A DNA stretch of 21,956 nucleotides from Clostridiales bacterium UBA1380 (GCA_002305445.1 DBRA01000004.1:26231-48186), one strand, 5' to 3'. Positions 1 through 7,103 are shown, numbered from the stretch's first letter. A program made the numbers and translations. The notes: generated by a model from the letters alone, not told the origin.

Positions 1-1
1 T

Positions 2-535
2 TCGCCCGACAAGCTGCTGCAGGGGCGTCTGTTCGCATACGGCGACGCACAGCGGTACCGTCTCGGCGTAAACAACACCATGATTCCCGTGAACCGGCCC
101 AAGTGCGAGGTCAACGACAACCACCGCGACGGCAAGATGAGGGTCGACGGCAACTACGGCGGCACGGTCGCGTACACGCCGAACAGCGAAGGCGAGTGGG
201 CTTCGCAGCCCGGCGTCATGGAGCCGCCGCTCCATACCGAAGGCGCGATGTGGCGTTATGACCCGAAGGACGATCCCACCGACGACTGCTTCCGCGCGGG
301 CGGCGACCTGTGGCGTTCGATGACAGAAGCCGAAAAACAGTCAGTCATCACGAACACCGCCAATAATATCGCCCCTGTTACCGAAAACATAAAATACCGC
401 CACGCCGTCCACTGCTGGCTCGCGGACCGCGAATACGGCGAGCGGATGGCAAAGGCGCTCGACCTCAGTCTGGCGCGTATTCAAAGGCTTGCGCACCTCG
501 ACAACGACTCGCTGATCGAGGCGACGTCGCATTAA
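2..535 (+). CDS. katA: Catalase, small-subunit heme type (3' part only)
   Basis: Only the C-terminal ~177 residues are in the window; the frame is open to the left edge, so the start and the catalytic His domain lie upstream. The enzyme splits hydrogen peroxide into water and oxygen in the cytoplasm. The fragment opens with the heme-ligand signature RLFAYGDAQRYRLG, whose proximal heme tyrosine is encoded at 38-40, followed by the typical IPVNRP and the catalase C-terminal helical region with HxEGxxxRYDPKDDPTDDCFRAG. The stop is TAA at 533-535. There is no flavodoxin-like C-terminal extension, so it belongs to the small-subunit class. The next gene, 80 nt downstream on the same strand, is a superoxide reductase whose product is hydrogen peroxide, so the two fit one detoxification route. 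Family assignment is secure; the symbol is by analogy. Confidence 0.93.
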   Translation, partial: SPDKLLQGRLFAYGDAQRYRLGVNNTMIPVNRPKCEVNDNHRDGKMRVDGNYGGTVAYTPNSEGEWASQPGVMEPPLHTEGAMWRYDPKDDPTDDCFRAGGDLWRSMTEAEKQSVITNTANNIAPVTENIKYRHAVHCWLADREYGERMAKALDLSLARIQRLAHLDNDSLIEATSH

Positions 536-554
536 AGCCCGGCATATCCAGCGC

Positions 555-575
555 ATTACCGGCAGTGCCGATAAT
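555..575 (+). terminator. Small hairpin behind the catalase gene
   Basis: ATTA-C-CGGC-AGT-GCCG-A-TAAT can fold into a stem with one C/A mismatch and a 3-nt loop. It lies 20 nt after the catalase stop and is followed by an AT-rich stretch rather than a clean T-run. It may weakly terminate katA or shape the leader of the next gene. Support is weak. Confidence 0.3.
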
Positions 576-583
576 TATATAAA
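556..583 (+). promoter_or_regulatory. Possible sigma-A promoter of the superoxide reductase gene
   Basis: TTACCG (556-561), a 16-nt spacer and TATAAA (578-583) lie 33 nt before the desulfoferrodoxin start. The -10 matches the consensus well and the -35 poorly. It overlaps the hairpin at 555-575. The gene may instead be read through from katA. No good PerR box is visible here. Confidence 0.3.
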
Positions 584-615
584 ATACAAGGCTGTTTAAG
601 CAAAGGAGAATTATC

Positions 616-999
616 ATGACGTTACAGAAATTCTACATCTGCCGCCACTGCGGCAACATCGTCGAAGTTGTAAAAGCTTCCGGCGTTCCCATGATGTGCT
701 GCGGCGAACCGATGCAGGAGATCATTGCCGGTTCGGTTGACGCTTCGCGCGAAAAGCACGTTCCGGTCGTCACCATCGACGGCTCAAAGATTACGGTTAA
801 AGTCGGCAGCGTCGATCATCCGATGATTCCGGAACATTATATCGAATGGATCTCGATCCAGACAGTCGAAGGAAACCAGCGTAAAGAGCTGACTCCCGGA
901 TCGAAGCCGGAAGCCGTTTTCGCGTTAACCGAAAGCGACAAGCTCGTCGCGGCTTTCGCATACTGCAACCTCCACGGCCTGTGGAAGGTTGAGCTGTAA
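616..999 (+). CDS. dfx: Desulfoferrodoxin / superoxide reductase
   Basis: Reduces superoxide to hydrogen peroxide in the cytoplasm without releasing oxygen, the usual solution in anaerobes. At 127 aa it has the normal length of the two-domain (2Fe) form. The N-terminal desulforedoxin centre has Cys9, Cys12, Cys28 and Cys29 (CRHC and MCCGEPM). The C-terminal catalytic iron site has His48, His68, His74, Cys117 and His120, with the usual Glu46-Lys47 next to the first histidine and the closing CNLHGLWK. The start is supported by AAAGGAG at 602-608. It follows the catalase gene, which can remove its product, and is closed by a strong terminator at 1014-1043. Electrons probably come from a rubredoxin (inference). 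No key residue is missing. Confidence 0.97.
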   Translation: MTLQKFYICRHCGNIVEVVKASGVPMMCCGEPMQEIIAGSVDASREKHVPVVTIDGSKITVKVGSVDHPMIPEHYIEWISIQTVEGNQRKELTPGSKPEAVFALTESDKLVAAFAYCNLHGLWKVEL

Positions 1000-1013
1000 G
1001 CAATAACGGCATC

Positions 1014-1043
1014 AAAAAAGCTCCGGTGAACCGGAGCTTTTTT
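1014..1043. terminator. Bidirectional rho-independent terminator
   Basis: A-run, CTCCGG stem (1021-1026), TGAA loop, CCGGAG (1031-1036), then C and six T. The A-run before the stem becomes a U-run on the other strand, so it can end both the superoxide reductase gene and the convergent gene whose stop is at 1048. Confidence 0.92.
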
Positions 1044-1047
1044 ATTT

Positions 1048-1617
1048 TCAGTTTTCGCCGCCGCCGCAGCAGTTGCCGTTGTCTTCGCAGCAGCATTCGC
1101 TTGTATTGCAGCAGCAGTCGTCGTGCTGTTCGTCGCAGCAGCATTCGTTTGTATCGCAGCAGCAGTCTTCGTGCTTATCTTCGCAGCAGGTTTCTTTTTT
1201 CTCGCCGCAGCACTCGCCGTGTTTATCATCGGCGCAGCCGTCCTTATCGCCGCAGCAGCCTTCGTTTTTTGTTCCGCAGTGCGGGCAGAACGCGAAGGTC
1301 TTTCTATATTTCGCGCCGCAGGACGGGCAGATGACCGAGTTGACGGCTCTCGCAAGCGACGCCTTGAGGCGGGCTATCTCCTTTGTCGCGTCCTCGACGG
1401 TGACGAAAAGCGAAGCGATCTTTGCGACGTTGTCAGCACCGGTGCGCTTGCCCTCGTAATACAGACGGCCGATATCCTCGTATGCTCTCGACAGCTTGCT
1501 CTGCTCGGCATATATCGCCACGCGCGTCTTTGCGACGTTGGTCAGTTCCCCCGCTTTTTTAGCGGTCGCGGATGCGACCTCGTTTACGTTTTTTGTAATA
1601 TCGTCCCAAATAGTCAT
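1048..1617 (-). CDS. Zinc-ribbon protein with cysteine-rich repeat tail
   Basis: 189 aa, no signal peptide or membrane segment, so probably cytoplasmic. Residues 1-95 are charged and helical (possible coiled coil) and resemble the common clostridial zinc-ribbon protein with a WDDITKNV-like start. Residues 97-114 form a zinc ribbon (CPSC...CPHC). Residues 121-184 are unusual: 21 cysteines in 64 residues, arranged as four units of 15-16 residues that begin with CC or CCC, carry a second cysteine cluster 6-7 residues on and, in three units, a histidine near the end. Acidic residues fill the gaps. This composition suggests a metallothionein-like metal store or metal chaperone, but no metallothionein family is recognisable and the function is unknown. 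It has its own consensus promoter and shares a terminator with the superoxide reductase gene. The frame is real: it is intact, has a promoter, and the N-terminal part is conserved in type. Confidence 0.88.
   Translation of the reverse strand: MTIWDDITKNVNEVASATAKKAGELTNVAKTRVAIYAEQSKLSRAYEDIGRLYYEGKRTGADNVAKIASLFVTVEDATKEIARLKASLARAVNSVICPSCGAKYRKTFAFCPHCGTKNEGCCGDKDGCADDKHGECCGEKKETCCEDKHEDCCCDTNECCCDEQHDDCCCNTSECCCEDNGNCCGGGEN
1066..1257 (-). repeat. In-frame ~48-bp tandem repeats coding the Cys-rich tail
   Basis: The tail is built of four degenerate units of 45-48 bp (15-16 codons). The two units nearest the stop are the most alike, for example GCAGCAGCATTCG at both 1088-1100 and 1136-1148 on the plus strand. 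Similarity falls toward the zinc ribbon, as expected if the array grew by duplication at its 3' end. The units are coding, not CRISPR repeats. Confidence 0.75.
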
Positions 1618-1657
1618 CCTGATTTACCCCAAATAAGATTTTTTTCTCTTAATAAAC

Positions 1658-1670
1658 ATTGTACTACAAT
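1658..1670. promoter_or_regulatory. Palindrome over the -10 box, possible operator
   Basis: ATTGTA-C-TACAAT is a perfect 6-1-6 inverted repeat that covers the whole -10 hexamer of the promoter at 1658-1686. Position and symmetry suit a repressor site. It does not match the PerR, Fur, Zur or CopY consensus as I know them, so the regulator is unknown. Chance in AT-rich DNA is possible. Confidence 0.4.
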
Positions 1671-1686
1671 TTCTATTTATTGTCAA
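1658..1686 (-). promoter_or_regulatory. Sigma-A promoter of the Cys-rich zinc-ribbon gene
   Basis: Read on the minus strand: TTGACA (plus 1681-1686), a 17-nt spacer, and TACAAT (plus 1658-1663), 41 nt before the start codon. The -35 is perfect, the -10 is 5 of 6 and the spacing is ideal, so this is the clearest promoter in the window. Confidence 0.85.
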
Positions 1687-1822
1687 ACAAAAAGTGTAAA
1701 TTATTTTTACCATGCCCGCAGCAATGCGCATAAACATTCCACATGTATAAATATATTACGTCGCGTGAAAAATATCTACTGTTTTACGATATGAAAATAA
1801 AAATACATCAGCAGGTAACGAT

Positions 1823-2296
1823 ATGGATAAAAAAACATTCAAAAAGTTAGCCAAAGCTTCGGCGCCGCCGTCGCCTATAGGTATGGACTGCGTGCGGGCG
1901 TTTTTATGCGGCGGTACGATATGTCTTTTCGCACAGCTTTTAAACGCGCTTTATGTCGCGCTCGGCGCATCGACAAAGGACGCGGGGACAATCGCGACCG
2001 TGACGCTCGTGTTTATTGCCATTCTGCTGACAGGCATCGGCGTATTTGACAGGATAGCAAAATTCGCCGGCGCGGGCACACTCGTTCCTATAACCGGTTT
2101 CGCCAACGCCGTAGCCGCTCCCGCGCTCGACTCGCGCACGGAGGGGCTGATCCTCGGCGTCGGCGTGAAGATTTTCACCGTCGCGGGACCGGTCATCCTG
2201 TACGGCTGCGCGGCGGGGACTATATACGGCGTCGTATTGTGGATCATGACGCTTCTCGGCTATAATCCGGAGGTGGGTATATGGGCGGCATCATAA
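1823..2296 (+). CDS. spoVAC: Stage V sporulation protein AC
   Basis: Integral membrane component of the SpoVA channel, which moves calcium-dipicolinic acid into the forespore and releases it at germination; SpoVAC of Bacillus has been described as mechanosensitive. The 157-aa protein has a short charged N terminus (MDKKTFKKLAK) and then several hydrophobic segments, about residues 25-48, 57-76, 85-105, 108-130 and 132-146. The family signature FAGAGTLVPITGFANAV is at 81-97. The start ATG has only a weak ribosome site (AGGT about 8 nt before). It heads a three-gene unit and its end overlaps spoVAD by 16 nt. Expression in the forespore under sigma-G is expected from the family, but no convincing sigma-G promoter is visible in the AT-rich DNA upstream (1690-1822). 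Confidence 0.95.
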   Translation: MDKKTFKKLAKASAPPSPIGMDCVRAFLCGGTICLFAQLLNALYVALGASTKDAGTIATVTLVFIAILLTGIGVFDRIAKFAGAGTLVPITGFANAVAAPALDSRTEGLILGVGVKIFTVAGPVILYGCAAGTIYGVVLWIMTLLGYNPEVGIWAAS

Positions 2297-3306
2297 AGCC
2301 GCGCGGCGGCGTTTACATCATAAGCGCCGCGTCCGGCGCGGGCGAGCATGAAAGGCGCGGACCCATCGGCACGGTGTTCGACGTGTATGACGACACAGGC
2401 ACCGACCGATTCGGGCAAAAGTCATGGGAGGAAGCGGAGTGCCGGATGCTATCCCTTACGATATCGGCCGCGCTCGGCAAAGCAAAGCTGACGGGCAGCG
2501 ATATCGGTGCGTTCCTCGGCGGCGACCTCATCAACCAGTGCACTGTGACGGCGCGTGCCGCCGTCGGACTCGGTGCTCCGTTCGCGGGTCTTTTCGGCGC
2601 GTGTTCAACCGCAGCCGAGTCGATTCTACTCGGTTCGATCCTCATCGACGGCAAAAGCGGAACGGACGGGCGCTGCGTCGCCGCGGCTTCGTCGCACAAC
2701 TGCTCGGCGGAGCGCCAATTCCGCTACCCCGTCGAATACGGCGGGCAGCGCCCGCCGACCGCGCAGTGGACCGTCACCGGCGCCGGCGCGTTCGTCCTGT
2801 CCGCGCAGCCTGCCGGCTGCGACGACATCTTAGTTGAAGCGGGAATGTTCGGCAGAGCGATTGACGCCGGCATCAAAGACGCAACCGACATGGGTTCCGC
2901 GATGGCGCCGGCGACGGTCGACACGCTCGAGCGGTGGTTCGAAGCAACGTCGACGAAGCCGTCCGACTACTCGATGATACTGACAGGCGACCTCGGCGCC
3001 GTCGGCTCGGAGATCCTCATCAATCTTATGTACTCGCAGGGATACAAACTCGAGAACCACTCCGACTGCGGTCTTATCATATATGATCATCAGGCGGAAG
3101 ACAAGCACTCCGGCGGCTCCGGCTGCGGATGCAGCGCCGCCGTGCTGGCTTCGCATATTTTCCCGCTTATGCGAAGCGGACTGCTCCGCGACGTGCTATT
3201 CGTCGGCACGGGCGCGCTGATGAGCCCGCTCTCCGTAGCGCAGGGCGAAGCAATACCCGGAATTGCGCATCTTGTTCACCTGAAAAGCTGCGCGGAAAGG
3301 AAGTGA
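2281..3306 (+). CDS. spoVAD: Stage V sporulation protein AD (DPA-binding)
   Basis: Soluble thiolase-fold protein of the SpoVA complex; SpoVAD of Bacillus binds dipicolinic acid directly. The 341-aa length is normal. Family landmarks are in order: GPIGTVFD (27-34), FGQKSWEEAE (44-53), GGDLINQ (80-86), GACSTAAE with the thiolase-type Cys108, SSHNCSAERQFR (137-148), QRPPTAQWTVTGAGA (156-170), DMGSAMAPATVDT, TGDLGAVGSEIL (235-246), HSGGSGCGCSA (276-286) and the closing GEAIPGIAH. The start is fixed by GGAGGT at 2269-2274, 6 nt before the ATG, inside the end of spoVAC, so the two are translationally coupled. The N terminus is about 10 residues shorter than in many relatives; otherwise it is intact. 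Confidence 0.97.
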   Translation: MGGIIKPRGGVYIISAASGAGEHERRGPIGTVFDVYDDTGTDRFGQKSWEEAECRMLSLTISAALGKAKLTGSDIGAFLGGDLINQCTVTARAAVGLGAPFAGLFGACSTAAESILLGSILIDGKSGTDGRCVAAASSHNCSAERQFRYPVEYGGQRPPTAQWTVTGAGAFVLSAQPAGCDDILVEAGMFGRAIDAGIKDATDMGSAMAPATVDTLERWFEATSTKPSDYSMILTGDLGAVGSEILINLMYSQGYKLENHSDCGLIIYDHQAEDKHSGGSGCGCSAAVLASHIFPLMRSGLLRDVLFVGTGALMSPLSVAQGEAIPGIAHLVHLKSCAERK

Positions 3307-3310
3307 CGCG

Positions 3311-3667
3311 GTGATATACCTTTGGGCTTTTGTTATCGGCGGACTTTTATGCGCGGTAGCGCAGCTTTTAATCGACCTGACGAAGCTTACGCCGGCGCGC
3401 ATTCTCGTCGGCTATGTCGTCTCGGGCGTGATACTGACCGCTGTCGGGTTATACCGCCCTCTCGTCGTGCTCGCGGGCTGCGGCGCGACGACGCCGCTGC
3501 TCGGTTTCGGATACGCGATAGCCGAAGGCGTCCGAAAAGCTGTCGGCGAAGAGGGTCTGCTCGGCGCGCTGACGGGCGCGCTGACCGCGACTTCCGCGGG
3601 CATAACGGCGACGCTTGTATTCGCGCTCCTGATCGCGCTTATATTCAGGCCTAAGAGAAAGATGTGA
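3311..3667 (+). CDS. spoVAE: Stage V sporulation protein AE
   Basis: Small membrane subunit of the forespore dipicolinate channel. It has 118 aa with hydrophobic segments at about 2-22, 28-48, 50-70 and 92-112 and a basic C-terminal tail (RPKRKM). The signature CGATTPLLGFGYAIAEG (57-73) matches the SpoVAE/SpoVAEb group. The start codon is GTG, preceded by AAAGGAAG (3296-3303), 4 nt after the spoVAD stop. The unit then ends. The set C-D-E without spoVAA, AB, AEa or AF is the reduced form known from clostridia such as Clostridium perfringens. Confidence 0.94.
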   Translation: MIYLWAFVIGGLLCAVAQLLIDLTKLTPARILVGYVVSGVILTAVGLYRPLVVLAGCGATTPLLGFGYAIAEGVRKAVGEEGLLGALTGALTATSAGITATLVFALLIALIFRPKRKM

Positions 3668-3765
3668 CGAAGCGCGGCCGGACGGGAAATCCGACATAAA
3701 AAATATCTGTAACGCATGATTCCCGGCGCGCTTGTCGCGATGGTGGTATTAAACAGGAAATGAAA

Positions 3766-3800
3766 GCACCCGTTTCGACCATAAAAGCCGAAACGGGTGC
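3766..3800. terminator. Hairpin between convergent transcription units
   Basis: A 12-bp perfect stem, GCACCCGTTTCG (3766-3777) with CGAAACGGGTGC (3789-3800), and an 11-nt loop. It lies between spoVAE (+) and the surface-protein gene ending at 3843 (-). The T-runs on either side are broken (CTGCTTTG and CTTTCATTT), so it is an imperfect but likely two-way terminator. Confidence 0.7.
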
Positions 3801-3842
3801 CTGCTTTGATTAACGGATATGTTTTTGCGCCGGCAGTATCGA

Positions 3843-4781
3843 TCATTGCCGTTTTTTCTGCCTGCGTGATATGATCACAATCGCGGCGATCGCGGGAGCA
3901 CAGAGCGCGATTGTTATGCATATAACCGGCGGAACAGGCGATACGGCCGTATTACCGCCGACCACATCGCCGGACGCATCGCCGGACGCACCGTCCGCGT
4001 TTACCCAGCGGGCGTACAGCGTGTGATTCTCCGGCTTTGTCACGGCGGAGCCTTCCGAAATCCTAATGCCGCCGTCGGGATGGCTGTACCAGCCCTCAAA
4101 CACATACCCTTCTCTTTCGTCCGGCTCGGGCAGAGCGGGATACGCGCCGCCAAATGATGTCTTGACTGTCGCCGCTGCGACCCTGCCGCCGTTCGCGTCC
4201 AAGAAGACCGTTATCTCGCCGACGGCGACGCTTTCGCCGGCAGCGGCATAAGCGCCGGACACGGAGTAGCCGTACAGCTCGAGCTCCGCTATATCGCCGT
4301 GGTTCTCGCTGTTAAAGTATCTGTAGTACCTGTAGCCGCGGTTGTTCTTGAACTGCGTTATAGTCTCCCACTTGTCCTCGGTTCCCGGCGACTTGCTCTG
4401 CCACAGCGTCGTCCATTTTTTGCCGTCGTTTGAGCCCTGTATCGACGCACCTTCGAAGCGCGCGGCCTGTCCCTTGCGCGGGAGGATGCACACCTTGGTC
4501 AATACCGCCGCCTCGGCGAGCTTGACGCCGCAGTAGCATCCTTCCCCGCCCATTGAGGTCGGATCGTAATACGTATCGGCACGACCGTCGAAAGCGGCCG
4601 CAAAGCCGGTCGCTTCGGAGCCGTCCCAGCCGTTCTTTTCGCCGATGAATTTATCGTCGAGCAGGCGCGAGCCCTCCGGCAACTCCGTGCGCGACGAGGG
4701 ATATGCCGCGTATACCGCCGACGCGAGAAGAAGAGCCGAAGTGAGAGATGCGATTATGATCGATATAACCTTTTTCATCAT
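3843..4781 (-). CDS. Membrane-anchored surface protein, discoidin-like plus B-repeat
   Basis: 312-aa exported protein. Residues 1-26 are a signal peptide (MMKK, hydrophobic core, AYA). About 33-172 look like an F5/8 type C (discoidin, CBM32-like) carbohydrate-binding domain: GWDGSEATGFAAAFDGRADTYYD, then ASIQGSNDGKKWTTLW, then YRYYRYFNSENHGDIAELELYG. About 190-259 match a Listeria-Bacteroides (InlB B-type) repeat, from VFLDANGG through GYVFEGWYSHPDGG to TLYARW. Residues 262-280 are a short Gly/Asp/Ser linker, 283-305 a membrane helix, and RRQKKRQ the cytoplasmic stop. There is no LPxTG sorting motif. It starts 12 nt after the CotH-like gene and is almost surely co-transcribed with it. Sugar binding is inferred from fold resemblance; the ligand is unknown. 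Confidence 0.82.
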   Translation of the reverse strand: MMKKVISIIIASLTSALLLASAVYAAYPSSRTELPEGSRLLDDKFIGEKNGWDGSEATGFAAAFDGRADTYYDPTSMGGEGCYCGVKLAEAAVLTKVCILPRKGQAARFEGASIQGSNDGKKWTTLWQSKSPGTEDKWETITQFKNNRGYRYYRYFNSENHGDIAELELYGYSVSGAYAAAGESVAVGEITVFLDANGGRVAAATVKTSFGGAYPALPEPDEREGYVFEGWYSHPDGGIRISEGSAVTKPENHTLYARWVNADGASGDASGDVVGGNTAVSPVPPVICITIALCAPAIAAIVIISRRQKKRQ

Positions 4782-4793
4782 CGATAACCCCGT

Positions 4794-7103
4794 TCAGTTT
4801 TTCTTCTTCGTCAGTATCACCGCCGACGACGACGACGCCACGGATACGACGGCTATCGCGATATATACGGCGTAGCTGCCGACCGAGGACGGAGAGGACG
4901 GTTCTTCGGCTGTTTCATCGTTTGCTTCATTTGAGTCCGGTTCGGTTGTGTCCGGTTCTGCCGGGTCAGGCTCGGATTCGGCATCGGTCCCGGTATCGCC
5001 TGTTGCTTCGGCAGGATCGGTTTCGGCCGTGGTATCGTCATCGATTTGCGCCCTCGTATCGACGATATTGCTGAACATCTCGATTTTTGCCGAGCGGAAT
5101 ATGCGTCCGGCGGCGGCTTCCCAGCGGGCGTTGTTCGGACCGGACACGGAGAAGCAGTATAATCCGTCCGAATCGGGCGTGAATTCCGCGCCTGTCACCC
5201 CTTCGATAACAGTCAGAGTCTGCAGGTCGTCGGAGACGCGGTACCATGTGTAAACGCCGTCGTTTTTACCGCGCACATCGGCTGTGATAACCGTTTTCCC
5301 GCCGCTCGACGAACGCGACGCGCTGACGCTTATAAGGTATTTTTTATCGTTCCACAGTTCGTTGAACCAGTGGTCGAACCTATAATCGATCGCTTCCGTC
5401 ATCGCTTCCGCGCCGGACTCGAAAGTGCCGGGCTGTCTCCAGCGGATCCAGTTCATGTCCTGAGACGCGCCGATGGTTTCGATCAGCTCGGAAAGCGTGA
5501 ATATGTCCGCATCGCCTTCTTTGCCGCGCAGAACAGATACAACCGTCTTCATGCGGTCGTTGACTTTGCTGACGGTTTGCATGAAGCCGCCCTTTTTCCA
5601 AAGCTGCTGATACCATATATACTGCTGCTTCTCGGTGTACGCGAACGTCGTGCCGAAGAGCGTCGGGTCGTACATGACGTTGGGGCCGCTTTCGAAGTCC
5701 CAGACGGGGCCGAATGTCAGCACATCGTGCTCGGAACCGTCGACGTCCTTATATATATACGTGCTCGTACGGTAATTCTCCCAGTTGAGGTAAAACGCAT
5801 ACACAAGCGCCTGCGCCGCGAAGCTGTCGGCTTCGATGTAGTCCGTATAATGCTTGCCCAGCTCGTTGTAGCCGGTTTCGCTGAACAGCGCGTTCTCGAA
5901 CTCCTGCACATATGTGGCGATATACTGCATCTGCTCTCTGGTGCAGTACGCGGGGCTTTTTACGTTGACGTACATGCCCTCGGCCGTTCTGAAGCCACAC
6001 TCGCCGTATGTGTTGCACATGATCTCGAGCACGTAGCCGCCCGTTATGTCGACCGACTCGTCGACAAGGCTGGCGGTTTCGCAGTAGCTGTAGCTGTTTA
6101 TGCCGGCCTTTATCGCGGGGTCGCCCTTGTTGCTCTTCGAGATGGTCTTGAACGACGGCGAATCGCATACCGTCATGCTTTCGAGGTCTGTAACCTGAAT
6201 CGAGCCGTTGATGTCCATCCGCTCCGTCAGGATGTACACGCCCCTGTACTCGCCGTTGATGTAGACGTCGACGAAGCGTGCGGTAATGTTGTAGTATTTG
6301 TCGCCGACGAGCGCGTTGTATGTGTAAAACGCGATCGGGTAGCTGATTCCGGTGGGGTCGTAGTTGCCGAACGTGCGGATGCGCAGCATCGTCCACTTCT
6401 TGCTCTTACCCGCACCGTCGATCAGTTCGGCTTTCTGGCCGATGTTTATGTTGTACGAGTTTTTCGTGTTCAGCTTGCCGCTGCCCTCGTATGAGGTGAG
6501 GCCGTGACCCTTCATGCGCGTCAGGTCGCCGTCGAAGATGACGCCGCTGTCGGGCGAGATAACGGTTATCTTGCCTGTCTCGACATCGTTGTGCCACGTG
6601 TTGATTCTTCTAAGCGCTTCGTCGCCGTCGTCGAGCGCTATGTAAATCGACGCGATGTTGCCGCCGCGCATGACGTTCAGGTTATATCTCGTATATACGT
6701 TGCTCTCCGCGTCGTACTCGTATATGAACGTATCCGTTCCGGTCAGGTTGAGCACGGTGGTCGCGCCGCCCGCGCAAAGCTCGCCGCTGTCCTGATTATA
6801 AAGCTGCCTGTCGCCAGTATAGCGCAGCTTTACCGCCGTCAGATCCGCCGTCGACGGCAGGAACAGATAGTATTCGCCGTTGTCTTCGTAAACCTCTATG
6901 TCGGCCGCGACGCGCCAGCCGTAATCGCCGCCTATATCGCGCGCCGCCGCCACAGGCGGCGTATCGTCCGACACGACGAGCGTCGGCTGATCCGCAGCGC
7001 TCACCTGTGCAAACGATCCGGCGGCATAAACAAACGCAGCGCAAAAAAGCGCCGCCGCCAGGCAGAAAATGAATCTTACTCCCGTAGCTTTAGAATGTTT
7101 CAT
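4794..7103 (-). CDS. CotH-kinase-like surface protein with C-terminal anchor
   Basis: 769-aa exported protein. Residues 1-37 are a signal peptide. After an N-terminal beta-rich region (about 40-180), residues 190-480 carry the CotH kinase-like core: GLTSYEGSGKLNTKNSYNI (201-219, the R/KxSY-type entry motif), FVDVYINGEYRGVYILTERMD (277-297) with the typical GxYxLxExxD pattern, and GPVWDFESG (465-473) at the position of the metal-binding WDFD motif, here with Glu471 in place of the second Asp. An Ig-like segment (about 587-655) follows, then an acidic Glu/Asp/Pro/Thr stalk (about 687-740), a membrane helix (743-764) and KKKN. Bacillus CotH is a spore-coat protein kinase; this form is extracellular and its substrate is unknown. 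It has its own promoter at 7133-7160 and leads a two-gene unit with the discoidin-like protein. Confidence 0.83.
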   Translation of the reverse strand: MKHSKATGVRFIFCLAAALFCAAFVYAAGSFAQVSAADQPTLVVSDDTPPVAAARDIGGDYGWRVAADIEVYEDNGEYYLFLPSTADLTAVKLRYTGDRQLYNQDSGELCAGGATTVLNLTGTDTFIYEYDAESNVYTRYNLNVMRGGNIASIYIALDDGDEALRRINTWHNDVETGKITVISPDSGVIFDGDLTRMKGHGLTSYEGSGKLNTKNSYNINIGQKAELIDGAGKSKKWTMLRIRTFGNYDPTGISYPIAFYTYNALVGDKYYNITARFVDVYINGEYRGVYILTERMDINGSIQVTDLESMTVCDSPSFKTISKSNKGDPAIKAGINSYSYCETASLVDESVDITGGYVLEIMCNTYGECGFRTAEGMYVNVKSPAYCTREQMQYIATYVQEFENALFSETGYNELGKHYTDYIEADSFAAQALVYAFYLNWENYRTSTYIYKDVDGSEHDVLTFGPVWDFESGPNVMYDPTLFGTTFAYTEKQQYIWYQQLWKKGGFMQTVSKVNDRMKTVVSVLRGKEGDADIFTLSELIETIGASQDMNWIRWRQPGTFESGAEAMTEAIDYRFDHWFNELWNDKKYLISVSASRSSSGGKTVITADVRGKNDGVYTWYRVSDDLQTLTVIEGVTGAEFTPDSDGLYCFSVSGPNNARWEAAAGRIFRSAKIEMFSNIVDTRAQIDDDTTAETDPAEATGDTGTDAESEPDPAEPDTTEPDSNEANDETAEEPSSPSSVGSYAVYIAIAVVSVASSSSAVILTKKKN

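Noticed and set aside
1085..1260. Regular repeats that could suggest a CRISPR array
   Set aside because: The units are in frame, code for a Cys-rich protein tail, are degenerate and contiguous, and have no unique spacers.
1728..1758. Possible sigma-G promoter for spoVAC: GCATA (1728-1732) and TATATTA (1752-1758)
   Set aside because: The spacer is 19 nt and the -10 lacks the leading C of CATnnTA. AT-rich DNA gives such matches by chance, so it is not strong enough to list.
1123..1794. Plus-strand frame with an Ala/Val/Phe-rich hydrophobic start, resembling a membrane protein
   Set aside because: The hydrophobic run is the complement of the Cys/acidic repeat codons of the minus-strand gene; there is no promoter or ribosome site, and it runs through the minus-strand promoter.
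2281..3306. spoVAD product read as a fatty-acid or thiolase enzyme (GACST motif)
   Set aside because: The thiolase fold is normal for SpoVAD; the flanking spoVAC and spoVAE and motifs such as SGGSGCGCSA settle the identity.
5370..6494. 374-codon plus-strand frame opposite the CotH-like gene
   Set aside because: It mirrors codon positions of a clear gene with signal peptide and domains, has no ribosome site, and its translation (rich in Arg, Val, Asp) matches no family. It is a shadow of GC-rich coding DNA. The same holds for long frames at 13970-14938, 16121-17008 and 7713-8417.
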